A DNA stretch of 64,000 nucleotides from NCBI GenBank assembly GCA_003221515.1, contig QHSI01000127.1, forward strand, positions 1-64,000, given 5' to 3'. The translations under genes and the position numbers were made by a program. Origin of the DNA: Candidatus Rokuibacteriota bacterium. Lineage in GTDB: Bacteria > Methylomirabilota > Methylomirabilia > Rokubacteriales > CSP1-6. The first letter of the stretch is position 1. Each line of letters opens with the position of its first letter. The notes below the pieces were generated by a model. It saw only the letters and a list, made by a program, of their open reading frames with translations. It did not search any database and had not been told where the DNA came from. Below, in pieces: positions 1 through 7,712 of the stretch.

Positions 1-1518
1 CAGGAGGGCCGGCTGATCCTGCCGGACGGCGGCGAGATCGAGGGGCTCACGCACTCGTTCTCGACCTCGGTCGACGCGCTCGACGCCGAGGTGGTCGATG
101 TCGGCGACGGTCGGCCGGACGACATGCGGCGCGCGGCCGGCAAGCTCGCGCTGGTGCGCGGGCTGGCGTCGCCAGGCCGGGCGTGGGCCGCGCAGCAGGC
201 GGGCACGCTGGGCCAGATCTTCGTGCTGATGGATCACCTGCACAACATGATCGTGACGACGATCTGGGGGTCGCCGTCGCCGGAGACGGCGTGGCGCATT
301 CCGACGACGCCGTGCCTGTCGGTCCTCGGCGTCGACGGCGAGCGCCTGCGCGCGCGGCTCGCGCGCGGGCCACTGCGCCTGCGGATGACGACGCGCGTGC
401 GCACGGGCTGGATGCCGATTCCCCACCTGGTGGCCGAGCTCGCGGGGCGCCGCGAGGACCGCTTCGTCCTGTTCTCGGGCCACGTCGACTCCTGGCACTA
501 CGGCGCCATGGACAACGGCACCGCCAACGCGACCATGCTGGAGGTGGCGCGTCTCCTGGCCGGTCGGCGCGAAGCGCTCCGCCGCGGGATCCGCTTCGCC
601 TTCTGGTCCGGGCACTCGCACGGACGCTACGCCGGCTCCGCGTGGTACGCGGATCACGCCTGGCGCGAGCTCCACCAGCGCTGCATCCTCCACCTCAACG
701 TCGATTCGACGGGCGCGCGCGGCGCCACCGACTACTCGGTGTTGCACGCGACGGAGGACGCCCAGCGGCTCGCCGAGACCGTCGTCGGTGACGTGACCGG
801 CCAGAAGAGCCGGGGCCGCCGGTTCTCGCGCGCCGGCGACCAGTCGTTCTGGGGGGCGGGCGTGCCGTCGGCCTTCATGTCGCTCTCGGGGCTGCCGAAG
901 CAGGACACCGAGCTGTCGCGCGCGATGGAGCGGCTGGTGGGCAGCGCCGGGTTCCCCTGGTGGTGGCACACCAAGGACGACACGGTCGACAAGATCGACG
1001 CCGACGTGCTGGTCCTGGACACGAAGGTGTACCTGGCGACGGCGCTGCGCTGGCTCAACGCGCCGCTGCTCCCGCTCGACCACGGGCGCGCCGCGCAGAG
1101 CCTGATCGCGGAGCTCGAGGCCCTGCAGGCCGCCGTCGGCGGCCGGTTCGATCTCGCCCCGGCGCTGGCGGGCGCCCGGGCGCTGGCCGAGCGGCTCGAG
1201 GGCGTGGCGGCGATGCTGGTCCACGTCGATGGGGCGGCGCCGACGGCGAAGCTCGAAGCGATCAACCGAGGACTCATGCGGCTCTCTCGCATCCTGGTGC
1301 CCCTCGCCTACACGAGCGGCGACCGCTTCACGCACGACCTCGCGTTGCCGTTGCCGCCGCTGGTGGGCCTCCAGCGCGCGCGTGAGCTGGCGAAGCTCGA
1401 CCCCGACTCCGACGGTTTCAAGTTCGCCCGCGCCGCGCTCGTGCGCGAGCGCAACCGCGCCCTTCACGCGCTCGACACGGCGACCGCGGTGGCCGACGAG
1501 CTTCTCGAAAGGAGCTAG
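1..1518 (+). CDS. M28-family metallopeptidase-like protein, 5' end missing
   Basis: The frame is open from base 1, so the N-terminus lies outside the window; 505 codons plus a stop are visible. The order is a PA-like segment (about the first 130 residues seen), then an M28 aminopeptidase/carboxypeptidase fold. Metal-site motifs visible are SGHVDSW (His-x-Asp), MDNGTANA (bridging Asp), LNVDSTG (Asp) and a late WWHTKDD (His). The position where M28 enzymes carry the catalytic Glu-Glu pair (usually F-x-x-x-E-E-x-G-x-x-G-S) reads FWSGHSHGRYAGS, so both glutamates are replaced. It may be a divergent hydrolase using other ligands, or inactive. The stop is directly followed by the start of the substrate-binding protein gene, and an AGGAG for that gene lies within its last codons, so the two are probably co-transcribed. 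Peptide or amide hydrolysis feeding the adjacent importer is inference. Confidence 0.8.
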   Translation, partial: QEGRLILPDGGEIEGLTHSFSTSVDALDAEVVDVGDGRPDDMRRAAGKLALVRGLASPGRAWAAQQAGTLGQIFVLMDHLHNMIVTTIWGSPSPETAWRIPTTPCLSVLGVDGERLRARLARGPLRLRMTTRVRTGWMPIPHLVAELAGRREDRFVLFSGHVDSWHYGAMDNGTANATMLEVARLLAGRREALRRGIRFAFWSGHSHGRYAGSAWYADHAWRELHQRCILHLNVDSTGARGATDYSVLHATEDAQRLAETVVGDVTGQKSRGRRFSRAGDQSFWGAGVPSAFMSLSGLPKQDTELSRAMERLVGSAGFPWWWHTKDDTVDKIDADVLVLDTKVYLATALRWLNAPLLPLDHGRAAQSLIAELEALQAAVGGRFDLAPALAGARALAERLEGVAAMLVHVDGAAPTAKLEAINRGLMRLSRILVPLAYTSGDRFTHDLALPLPPLVGLQRARELAKLDPDSDGFKFARAALVRERNRALHALDTATAVADELLERS

Positions 1519-1519
1519 C

Positions 1520-3106
1520 ATGCGCTCTCGCGTCTCACGGATGTTGATCGGCTTGCTCGTGCTCGGGCTGGCCGTGACGCTCGTTCCCCCGGTCGACGCA
1601 CAGAAGCGAGGCGGCACGTTGACGATCGTGCGCCCGACGGATCCGGTGTCGCTCGACCCGAACCTAGAAACCACGGCGCCCGGCGCCTGGGTCTACTTCA
1701 ACATGCTCGAGGGGCTGCTGACCCTCGACGAGAAGATGCAGGTCAAGCCGGCGCTGGCGACCTCGTACGAGGTGATGTCGCCGACCAAGGTCCGCTTCAA
1801 GCTGCGCCCGGGCGTGAAGTTCCACGACGGGACGCCGTTCAACGCCGCCGCGGTGAAGTTCACGTTCGACCGCGCACTGAAGGGCTCTCCGCCAGCGCGT
1901 TGGGCGAGCCTCGCCGGGTCGCTCGAGGGGGCCGAGGTCGTGGACGACCTCACCGTCGACATCGTCACGCGTGAGCCCTACGGGCCGATCTTGCGGACGC
2001 TCGCCATGTATTGCATGGGCATGGTGTCGCCGACCGCGGTCCAGAAGATGGGCGCCGACTTCAGCCGGGCGCCGGTCGGCACCGGGCCGTTCAAGTTCGT
2101 GGAGTGGAAGACCAACACCCACGTGATCATCGAGCGGAACCCCGACTACTGGGGCGACAAGGCGCTGGTCGACCGCGTGATCTTCAAGGTGGTGCCCGAG
2201 GAGGGCGCGCGGATGATCGCGCTCCAGACCGGGGACGCCGACATGGTGCTGTTCCCCTCGCCCGCCCAGCTACCGGCCCTGCGCAAGGATCCGAAGTTCA
2301 CCGTGCACGAGACGACCGGCATCCGCGTGGTCTTCGCGGGCCTGCACGCCGGCCAGCCGCCGCTGGACGACGTGCGCGTGCGGCAGGCGCTGCTCCACGC
2401 CGTCGACCGCAAGGCGATTCTCGACAACATCATGGAAGGCTCGGCGGGCCCGGCGCGCGGCGTGCTGGCGCCTGGCGTGTTCGGCTACAAGGACATGCAG
2501 CTCGAGCGCCTGTACCCGTTCGATCGCGCCCGGGCCAAGGCCCTGCTCGGCCAGGCCGGCTGGATGCCGGGACCCGACGGCGTCATGACCAAGGGTGGGC
2601 AGCGGCTCTCGCTGTCGTGGCTGGCGGCGCGCGGCCGCTATCCCAAGGACGGCGAGATCACCGAGGCCATCCAGGCGATGTTCAAGGAGGTCGGCGTCGA
2701 GGCGAAGGTGCAGATCCTCGAGTGGGCCGCGGTGTTCCAGCAGGTCCGCGGCGCCACGCTCAACCATCACATGTTCACACTCGGCTGGGTGACCTCCAAC
2801 GCCGACGCGGACTACTCGCTCTACGCGCTCTTCCACAGCAAGCAAGTGCCGCCAACCGGCTGGAACACGTCGCGCTACGCGAACCCGAAGGTCGACGCGC
2901 TGGTCGAGCAGGCGCGCCGGAGCCTCAACCAGACCGAGCGCGAGAAGCTCTACGGTGAGGTGCAGGACATCATCGCCAAGGAGATGGTGTGGATTCCGGT
3001 CTACACGACGAAGGAGATCATCGCGGCGCGCGCCGCGGTGAAGGGCTTCAACATCCACCCCGTCGAATACAACCTCACACTCTCGAAGACCTGGCTGGAG
3101 AAATAG
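1520..3106 (+). CDS. ABC transporter substrate-binding protein, peptide/nickel type (SBP family 5)
   Basis: 528 residues, normal for the DppA/OppA family. The N-terminus has basic residues, a hydrophobic core (LIGLLVLGLAVTLV) and a likely cleavage site after VDA near residue 27; no lipobox is seen, so a soluble periplasmic protein is expected. The mature start (GGTLTIVRPTDPVSLDPN) and the internal GTGPFKFVEW and NPDYWG motifs are hallmarks of SBP_bac_5. It captures a peptide or similar ligand and delivers it to the two permeases encoded next. ATG at 1520 is preceded by AGGAG at good spacing. Two strong hairpins follow the stop, which would favour higher expression of this gene than of the permeases. 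The true ligand cannot be read from sequence; many members of this family bind non-peptide ligands. Confidence 0.93.
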   Translation: MRSRVSRMLIGLLVLGLAVTLVPPVDAQKRGGTLTIVRPTDPVSLDPNLETTAPGAWVYFNMLEGLLTLDEKMQVKPALATSYEVMSPTKVRFKLRPGVKFHDGTPFNAAAVKFTFDRALKGSPPARWASLAGSLEGAEVVDDLTVDIVTREPYGPILRTLAMYCMGMVSPTAVQKMGADFSRAPVGTGPFKFVEWKTNTHVIIERNPDYWGDKALVDRVIFKVVPEEGARMIALQTGDADMVLFPSPAQLPALRKDPKFTVHETTGIRVVFAGLHAGQPPLDDVRVRQALLHAVDRKAILDNIMEGSAGPARGVLAPGVFGYKDMQLERLYPFDRARAKALLGQAGWMPGPDGVMTKGGQRLSLSWLAARGRYPKDGEITEAIQAMFKEVGVEAKVQILEWAAVFQQVRGATLNHHMFTLGWVTSNADADYSLYALFHSKQVPPTGWNTSRYANPKVDALVEQARRSLNQTEREKLYGEVQDIIAKEMVWIPVYTTKEIIAARAAVKGFNIHPVEYNLTLSKTWLEK

Positions 3107-3107
3107 A

Positions 3108-3180
3108 GGAGCGCCACGGGTTTCCCGGGGCGCTCCGAACGCGGGGGGGTATGGGGGGCCATGTCGGGGCCCCCCATGTT
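3108..3180 (+). terminator. Two tandem hairpins between substrate-binding protein and permease genes
   Basis: The first hairpin pairs GGAGCGCC (3108-3115) with GGCGCTCC (3129-3136). The second pairs ATGGGGGGCC (3151-3160) with GGCCCCCCAT (3168-3177), a perfect 10-bp stem with a 7-base loop, followed by a T/A-rich tail (GTTTATTAATT) that runs to the TTG start of the permease at 3187. The second is a good intrinsic terminator. Placed inside the cassette it probably acts as a partial terminator or mRNA stabiliser, giving excess binding protein over membrane components, as is common in ABC importer operons. Confidence 0.65.
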
Positions 3181-3186
3181 TATTAA

Positions 3187-4110
3187 TTGCTGACGTTCGT
3201 GATCCGCCGCCTCCTGCTGGCCGTGCCCGTCCTGCTCGGCGTGGTGTTCGTGGTCATGCTCACCATCGACTACCTGCCGGGCGACGCGGTCACGCTGATG
3301 CTCGGCGAGCACGCGACCAAGGACGCCGTCGCCAAGCTGCGCGAGCACCTTGGGCTCGACAAGCCGTTCCTGGTCCGCTACCTCGACTACGTGGGTCGGG
3401 TCGCACGGGGCGACCTCGGGCGCTCGATCCAGCAGAACCGTCCGGTGGCCGCGGAGCTCGCCGATGCGTGGCCGGCCACGCTCGAGCTGACGGTGGCCGC
3501 GCTGGTCATCGCCACCGTCGCCGGGATCGCGGCCGGTGTGGCCTCCGCCGTCTGGCCCAACTCGTTGTTCGACGGGCTGGCGCGGCTGGGCTCGCTCTTC
3601 GGGCTGTCGATGCCGATCTTCTGGACAGGTCTGGTGTTGATCGTCGTGTTCTCGCTCTGGCTCAACTGGCTCCCGGTGGGCGGCGCGGGCTCCCTCATCC
3701 ACCTCGTGCTGCCCGCGGTGACGCTGGCGCTGCCGTCGGTTGCGATGATCGCGCGCATGACGCGCTCGGCCGTCCTCGACGTGCTGCGGGAAGACTACGT
3801 GCGCACTGCGCGCGCCAAGGGCGTGGGCGAGTTCCTGGTGCTGGCGCGGCACGCCCTGCGCAACGCCTTCATCCCGATCCTCACGCTGCTCGGGCTCCAG
3901 TCGGGTCAGCTCATGGGCGGCGCCGTCCTTACCGAGACGGTCTTCGCGTGGCCCGGGCTCGGCCGCCTGATGGTGAAGGCGATCTTCGCGCGTGACTACA
4001 TCCTGCTGCAGGGCGCGGTGCTGGTCTTCGCGCTGGCCTTCGTGATCATCAACCTGATCGTCGACCTCTCGTACGGTCTGCTCGACCCGCGGATCGGCCG
4101 CCAGGGATGA
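3187..4110 (+). CDS. ABC transporter permease, DppB type
   Basis: 307 residues with about six membrane segments. The N-terminus (TFVIRRLLLAVPVLLGV) is the standard DppB/OppB opening, followed by the periplasmic block that begins LPGDAVTLMLGEHAT. The cytoplasmic EAA loop reads ARAKGVGEFLVLARHALRN near residues 205-225, and the protein ends in the usual GLLDPRIGR. It forms the channel with the permease encoded next. The start is TTG at 3187 immediately after the terminator-like hairpin; no strong Shine-Dalgarno is visible, so expression may depend on read-through and mRNA folding. No ATPase gene is present on either side, so the cassette borrows ATPases encoded upstream of the window or elsewhere. 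Confidence 0.93.
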   Translation: MLTFVIRRLLLAVPVLLGVVFVVMLTIDYLPGDAVTLMLGEHATKDAVAKLREHLGLDKPFLVRYLDYVGRVARGDLGRSIQQNRPVAAELADAWPATLELTVAALVIATVAGIAAGVASAVWPNSLFDGLARLGSLFGLSMPIFWTGLVLIVVFSLWLNWLPVGGAGSLIHLVLPAVTLALPSVAMIARMTRSAVLDVLREDYVRTARAKGVGEFLVLARHALRNAFIPILTLLGLQSGQLMGGAVLTETVFAWPGLGRLMVKAIFARDYILLQGAVLVFALAFVIINLIVDLSYGLLDPRIGRQG

Positions 4111-4128
4111 CCACGACCCCGACGGGTG

Positions 4129-4179
4129 TTTGCCCGAACCTCGGGCGCCGGAGCCCTGCGCAGGCGCCCCGAGGGCAAA
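4129..4179 (+). promoter_or_regulatory. Hairpin covering the ribosome binding site of the second permease gene
   Basis: TTTGCCC (4129-4135) pairs with GGGCAAA (4173-4179), and CTCGG plus GCGCC (4140-4149) pair with GGCGCC and CCGAG (4163-4173). This makes a long stem interrupted by a small bulge, with a 13-base loop. The 3' arm contains GAGGG, the only Shine-Dalgarno candidate for the ATG at 4181, and the stem ends one base before that ATG. Folding would block initiation on this gene. Confidence 0.5.
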
Positions 4180-4180
4180 T

Positions 4181-5017
4181 ATGATGAACGCGTGGGCGCG
4201 CTTCAGGAGAAACCGCCTCGCGCTCGTCGGCCTGGCGCTGGTCGTACTGCTCGCCTTCAGCGCATTGCTGGCGCCGTGGCTCGCCCCCTACGATCCGACA
4301 CGCCAGAGCCTCATCGAGAAGCGCGCACGGCCCGGCGCCAAGTACCTGCTCGGCGCCGACGAGTTCGGACGCGACATCCTCTCCCGCGTGATCTACGGCG
4401 CCCGCGTGGCGCTGGTGGTCGGCGTGCTGTCGTCGGCGATCGCGCTCGTCGGCGGGCTGCTCCTCGGCGTCGTCGCCGGGTTCGCCGGCGCGTGGCTCGA
4501 CGCCGTGATGATGCGCGGGCTCGAGATCCTCCTCGCCTTTCCCTACCTCTTGCTGGCGCTCGCGATCGTCGCCGCGCTCGGCACCGGTACTCTGAACACC
4601 ACGATCGCGGTCGGCATCTGGGGCGTGCCGGCGGTCGCCCGAATCGTCCGCGGCTCGGTGCTGGCGTTGCGCGAGACCGAGTACGTGGGCGCGGCGCGCG
4701 CGCTCGGCGCGCCCCCACCCGCGCTGTTGCGCCGCCACATCCTGCCCAACATCGTCCCGGGGCTGATCGTCTACGGCACGCTCTTCATGGCCAACGCGAT
4801 CTTGCTGGAGGCCGCGTTGTCGTTCCTGGGCCTGGGCGTCCAGCCGCCGACGGCGTCGTGGGGGCTCATGGTCTCGACCGGCCGCGACGTGCTGCTGGTG
4901 GCCCCGCACGTCGCGACGGTGCCGGGCCTGGCGATCATGGTCGCCGTGCTGGCCTTCAACCTGGTGGGCGACGGCCTCCGCGACGCGCTCGACCCGCGCC
5001 TGCGCGGCAGCGTCTGA
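4181..5017 (+). CDS. ABC transporter permease, DppC type
   Basis: 278 residues with about six membrane segments. After a short N-terminal stretch (WARFRRNRLALVGLALVVL) comes the DppC signature block LLGADEFGRDILSRVIYGAR, and the EAA loop reads GAARALGAPPPALLRRH. ATG at 4181 is preferred because it fits the family's N-terminal length and has GAGGG upstream; an in-frame GTG at 4130 would add a proline-rich stretch that encodes the hairpin and is unlikely. It partners the upstream DppB-type permease. The gene is followed by two copies of the dispersed repeat rather than by ATPase genes. Confidence 0.92.
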   Translation: MMNAWARFRRNRLALVGLALVVLLAFSALLAPWLAPYDPTRQSLIEKRARPGAKYLLGADEFGRDILSRVIYGARVALVVGVLSSAIALVGGLLLGVVAGFAGAWLDAVMMRGLEILLAFPYLLLALAIVAALGTGTLNTTIAVGIWGVPAVARIVRGSVLALRETEYVGAARALGAPPPALLRRHILPNIVPGLIVYGTLFMANAILLEAALSFLGLGVQPPTASWGLMVSTGRDVLLVAPHVATVPGLAIMVAVLAFNLVGDGLRDALDPRLRGSV

Positions 5018-5080
5018 GTGGTGGTGCGCGCCGCAGGCCGTCGCGGGGCGGGGGCCCCGCCGGCCGAGGCGCGTCTACAA
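5018..5080 (+). repeat. Dispersed GC-rich repeat, copy A (63 bp)
   Basis: First of two identical head-to-tail copies. The core contains CGCCGCAGGCCGTCGCGGGG, then a GGGGCCCC palindromic centre, then GCCGGCCGAGGCGCGTCTA and a short A-rich end. It begins directly after the stop codon of the permease gene. Related copies occur at 29073-29130 (+) and 56623-56684 (-). Confidence 0.85.
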
Positions 5081-5143
5081 GTGGTGGTGCGCGCCGCAGG
5101 CCGTCGCGGGGCGGGGGCCCCGCCGGCCGAGGCGCGTCTACAA
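5081..5143 (+). repeat. Dispersed GC-rich repeat, copy B (63 bp, tandem with copy A)
   Basis: A base-for-base duplicate of 5018-5080, ending 50 bases before the ATG of the isocitrate lyase/PEP mutase-family gene. As at the other two loci, the element lies upstream of a gene and in the same orientation as that gene. The internal GGGGCCCC flanked by complementary G/C runs can fold into a stable hairpin. Confidence 0.85.
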
Positions 5144-5192
5144 ATCCTGTCGGCCGGCTCGGTGTAGAATCCCCGAACAGGGGGACCGGATC

Positions 5193-6062
5193 ATGTCGCT
5201 TCGCGCGCTGATCCAGAGGCCGATGCCGGTGACCGCGCCGCTGGTGCTGAATCCGCTCATGGCGCGCATGGCCGAGGCCGCCGGATTTCCGGCCGGTTAT
5301 GTCGGCGGCGGCGCGACCGGCTACCAGAAGGTCGCGCTCGAGGCGAACCTGAACGTGACCGAGATGTGCCAGATGGCCGTCGACATCGGCGCCGTTTCGT
5401 CGCTGCCGCTCATCCTCGACGGCGCCTGCGGCTACGGCGATCCGATGCACATGCACCGGACGATCGGCATGAGCGAGGCCGCGGGCTTCGCGGCGATCGA
5501 GATCGAGGATCAGCTCGTGCCCAAGCGCGCCCACCATCACGTCGGGATCGAGCACATGATCCCGATGGAGCTGATGGCGGCCAAGGTCAAGGAAGCGGTG
5601 GCGGCCCGCCGCAACGGGGACTTCCTCATCGTCGCGCGCACCAACGCGATGCGGGCCAGCACCATGGACGATGCGCTCCGTCGCGGCGACGCCTACCGCA
5701 CGGCCGGCGCCGACCTGCTGCTGCTCTCCATGGCCCACAAGCCGGAGCAGCTGCGCGCGATCGCCGAGCGGCTCGGCGGGCCCCTGATGTACCTCGCCGG
5801 CCGCGGCGGGCTCGCCGGGCTGGGGCTGACGCTGGCCGACCTCGGCGGCCTCGGCTACAAGATCGTCGCGGATCCTTCGACGCCGCTGCTGGCGGCCTAC
5901 GAGGCGTGGAAGAAGGTCTACGGGGAGCTCGCCGACGGCTTCGGCGCCAACGCCAAGACGAAGCCCGACTGGAGCCCCATCGAGAAGGACATGCTGAACG
6001 TGATCCAGCTCGAGAAGCTGCTGGCCATCGAGCGCGCGACCGTCGAGAACGGAAAGCACTGA
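5193..6062 (+). CDS. Isocitrate lyase / PEP mutase superfamily enzyme
   Basis: 289 residues, the usual size for carboxyvinyl-carboxyphosphonate phosphorylmutase-like or oxaloacetate decarboxylase-like members. The metal-site motif LDGACGYGD is at about residues 75-83 and AIEIEDQ at about 101-107. The place where isocitrate lyases have K-K-C-G-H reads PKRAHHH, so the catalytic cysteine of lyases that cleave isocitrate or methylisocitrate is absent; a decarboxylase, hydrolase or C-C lyase acting on another 2-oxo or dicarboxylic acid is more likely. ATG at 5193 follows an AGGGGG that partly pairs with an upstream CCCC. A Rieske oxygenase follows after an 11-base gap, suggesting one catabolic operon. 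The substrate is unknown. Confidence 0.85.
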   Translation: MSLRALIQRPMPVTAPLVLNPLMARMAEAAGFPAGYVGGGATGYQKVALEANLNVTEMCQMAVDIGAVSSLPLILDGACGYGDPMHMHRTIGMSEAAGFAAIEIEDQLVPKRAHHHVGIEHMIPMELMAAKVKEAVAARRNGDFLIVARTNAMRASTMDDALRRGDAYRTAGADLLLLSMAHKPEQLRAIAERLGGPLMYLAGRGGLAGLGLTLADLGGLGYKIVADPSTPLLAAYEAWKKVYGELADGFGANAKTKPDWSPIEKDMLNVIQLEKLLAIERATVENGKH

Positions 6063-6073
6063 GGGAGGCAGGC

Positions 6074-7381
6074 ATGCTTTCGCGAGAAGACAACGAGCTC
6101 CTGTGTCGCGTGGGACGCGGCACGCCGATGGGCGACCTGCTGCGCCACTACTGGCTGCCGTTCTTGCCGTCGACCGAGCTATCCGAGCCCGACTGTCCGC
6201 CGAAGAAGGTCCGACTGCTCGGCGAGGACCTCATCGCCTTCCGCGACACCCAGGGCCAGGTGGGGCTGTTCGCCGCCAACTGCCCCCATCGCGGCGCGTC
6301 GCTGTTCTTCGGCCGCAACGAGGAGTGCGGGCTCCGCTGCGTGTACCACGGCTGGAAGTTCGACGTGACCGGCCGGTGTGTCGACATCCCCAACGAGCCG
6401 CAGGAGAGCCCGTTCAAGGACAGGGTGCGTGCCCGCGCCTACCCGTGCCGCGACGTCAACGGCGTCCTGTGGACGTACATGGGCCCGCGCGCGACGGCGC
6501 CCGCGCTCCCGGCGTTCGAGATCAACACGCTGCCGCCCGAGCACGTGTACCCGCCGCTCATGATGCTCGAGGAGTGCAACTGGGTGCAGGCGCTCGAGGG
6601 CGACATCGACTCCTCCCACATCGACTACGTGCACGCGAAGCTCCGCCCGAGCAGCAAGCAGCGCGGCACGTTCCACCGGGACAAGCGCCCGCGGCTCGAG
6701 GTGCTGCCGACGGACTACGGCGCGTGCTACTCGGCTCGGCGGCGGTGGGACGTCGAGGGCCTCTACTGGCACCGGATCACGCAGTTCATCCTGCCGTTCT
6801 TCTCGATGATCGCCGCCAGCGATCCCAATCTCGTCTCGGCGCGCGCGTGGGTGCCGCTGGACGACAACTACAACCTCCAGATCATGATGCGGGGGCGCCT
6901 GGACCGCCCGGTGACGGACCAGGAGCGAGAGCAGACTCGCGCCCCGTTCAACGCCTGGGGCGGATACGTCGAGGCGACCAGCGATCCGTACACGCGCTTC
7001 TACACGAAGGCCAACATCCACAACGACTACCTGGTCGACCGCCAGCTCGCGAAGAACGAGCTGATGATCGGCATCCCCTTTCTCGTAAATCTGCAAGATC
7101 GCGCGATGACCGAGACGATGGGGCCGATCTACGACCGGACGAACGAGCACCTCGGGACTACCGACGCGATGGTGATCTACGTGCGGCGGCGGCTGATCGA
7201 CGCGGCCCGCGCGCTGCGCGAGGGGGGCGTGGTGCCGGCCAACGTCGACGACGCGGCGATGTGCCGGGTGCGCCCGGCGTCGGTGCTGCTGCCCGAAGGC
7301 GACAGCTGGATCGGCGCGACCGAGAAGGCGCGCCAGTCGGACGCGGGCGTGCCGATCGCCTGGGTGCCGTTCGCCCAGTGA
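6074..7381 (+). CDS. Rieske non-heme iron aromatic-ring-hydroxylating oxygenase, large subunit
   Basis: 435 residues. The Rieske [2Fe-2S] cluster ligands are C70-x-H72 in NCPHRGASLF and C89-x2-H92 in CVYHGWKF. The mononuclear iron site shows EGDIDSSHIDYVH near residues 175-187, with the bridging Asp followed by the two His ligands. The C-terminal part resembles the phenoxybenzoate/phthalate dioxygenase alpha-subunit type. It would oxygenate an aromatic or similar ring using electrons from a reductase, which is not encoded nearby. ATG at 6074 is preceded by GGGAGGCAG. The stop overlaps the GTG start of the next gene (GTGA), so translation is coupled. Confidence 0.93.
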   Translation: MLSREDNELLCRVGRGTPMGDLLRHYWLPFLPSTELSEPDCPPKKVRLLGEDLIAFRDTQGQVGLFAANCPHRGASLFFGRNEECGLRCVYHGWKFDVTGRCVDIPNEPQESPFKDRVRARAYPCRDVNGVLWTYMGPRATAPALPAFEINTLPPEHVYPPLMMLEECNWVQALEGDIDSSHIDYVHAKLRPSSKQRGTFHRDKRPRLEVLPTDYGACYSARRRWDVEGLYWHRITQFILPFFSMIAASDPNLVSARAWVPLDDNYNLQIMMRGRLDRPVTDQEREQTRAPFNAWGGYVEATSDPYTRFYTKANIHNDYLVDRQLAKNELMIGIPFLVNLQDRAMTETMGPIYDRTNEHLGTTDAMVIYVRRRLIDAARALREGGVVPANVDDAAMCRVRPASVLLPEGDSWIGATEKARQSDAGVPIAWVPFAQ

Positions 7382-7656
7382 GCGAGTTCGAGCCCGATCC
7401 CGGCGCTGCTCCGGACCTCGCCTACTACGAGGCGGTTCCCTACCTGCTCGTCGTCGAGTCGGTCGAGCGCGGCGGACGATGGGTGCGGCGCGCCGAGCAT
7501 CCCGAGCTTCCCGGCTGCTTCGCGGAGGCCACCTCGGCGGTAGAGGCGATCGAGAAGCTCGACGAGCAGCGCCTGCGCCTGTTGCGGCAACTCTGGGACC
7601 GGGGCGTACCGATTCCCGTCCCGCGCCCACCCCTGCAGGACGCCCCCGCCCGCTAG
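7378..7656 (+). CDS. HicB-like small protein
   Basis: 92 residues. The central part (HPELPGCFAEATSAVEAIEK, then a helix and VPIPVPRP) matches the HicB antitoxin-type RNase-H-like fold: a beta strand ending in LPGC, an alternating 'eA' helix and a terminal P-x-P strand. GTG at 7378 overlaps the oxygenase stop codon. No HicA toxin gene is adjacent and no DNA-binding domain is appended, so it is an orphan HicB-fold protein. Either it lost its toxin or it has an accessory role with the oxygenase; the latter is speculative. The next gene converges from the opposite strand. Confidence 0.7.
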   Translation: MSEFEPDPGAAPDLAYYEAVPYLLVVESVERGGRWVRRAEHPELPGCFAEATSAVEAIEKLDEQRLRLLRQLWDRGVPIPVPRPPLQDAPAR

Positions 7657-7712
7657 TCCGGTCGCTTATTCGATCAACCGATCCGCGCGGAGCATGTCGC
7701 GCTACGGGGTGG

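Noticed and set aside
4130-4180. Upstream GTG start for the second peptide permease
   Set aside because: It would translate the RNA hairpin into a Pro/Ala-rich leader and exceeds the usual N-terminal length.
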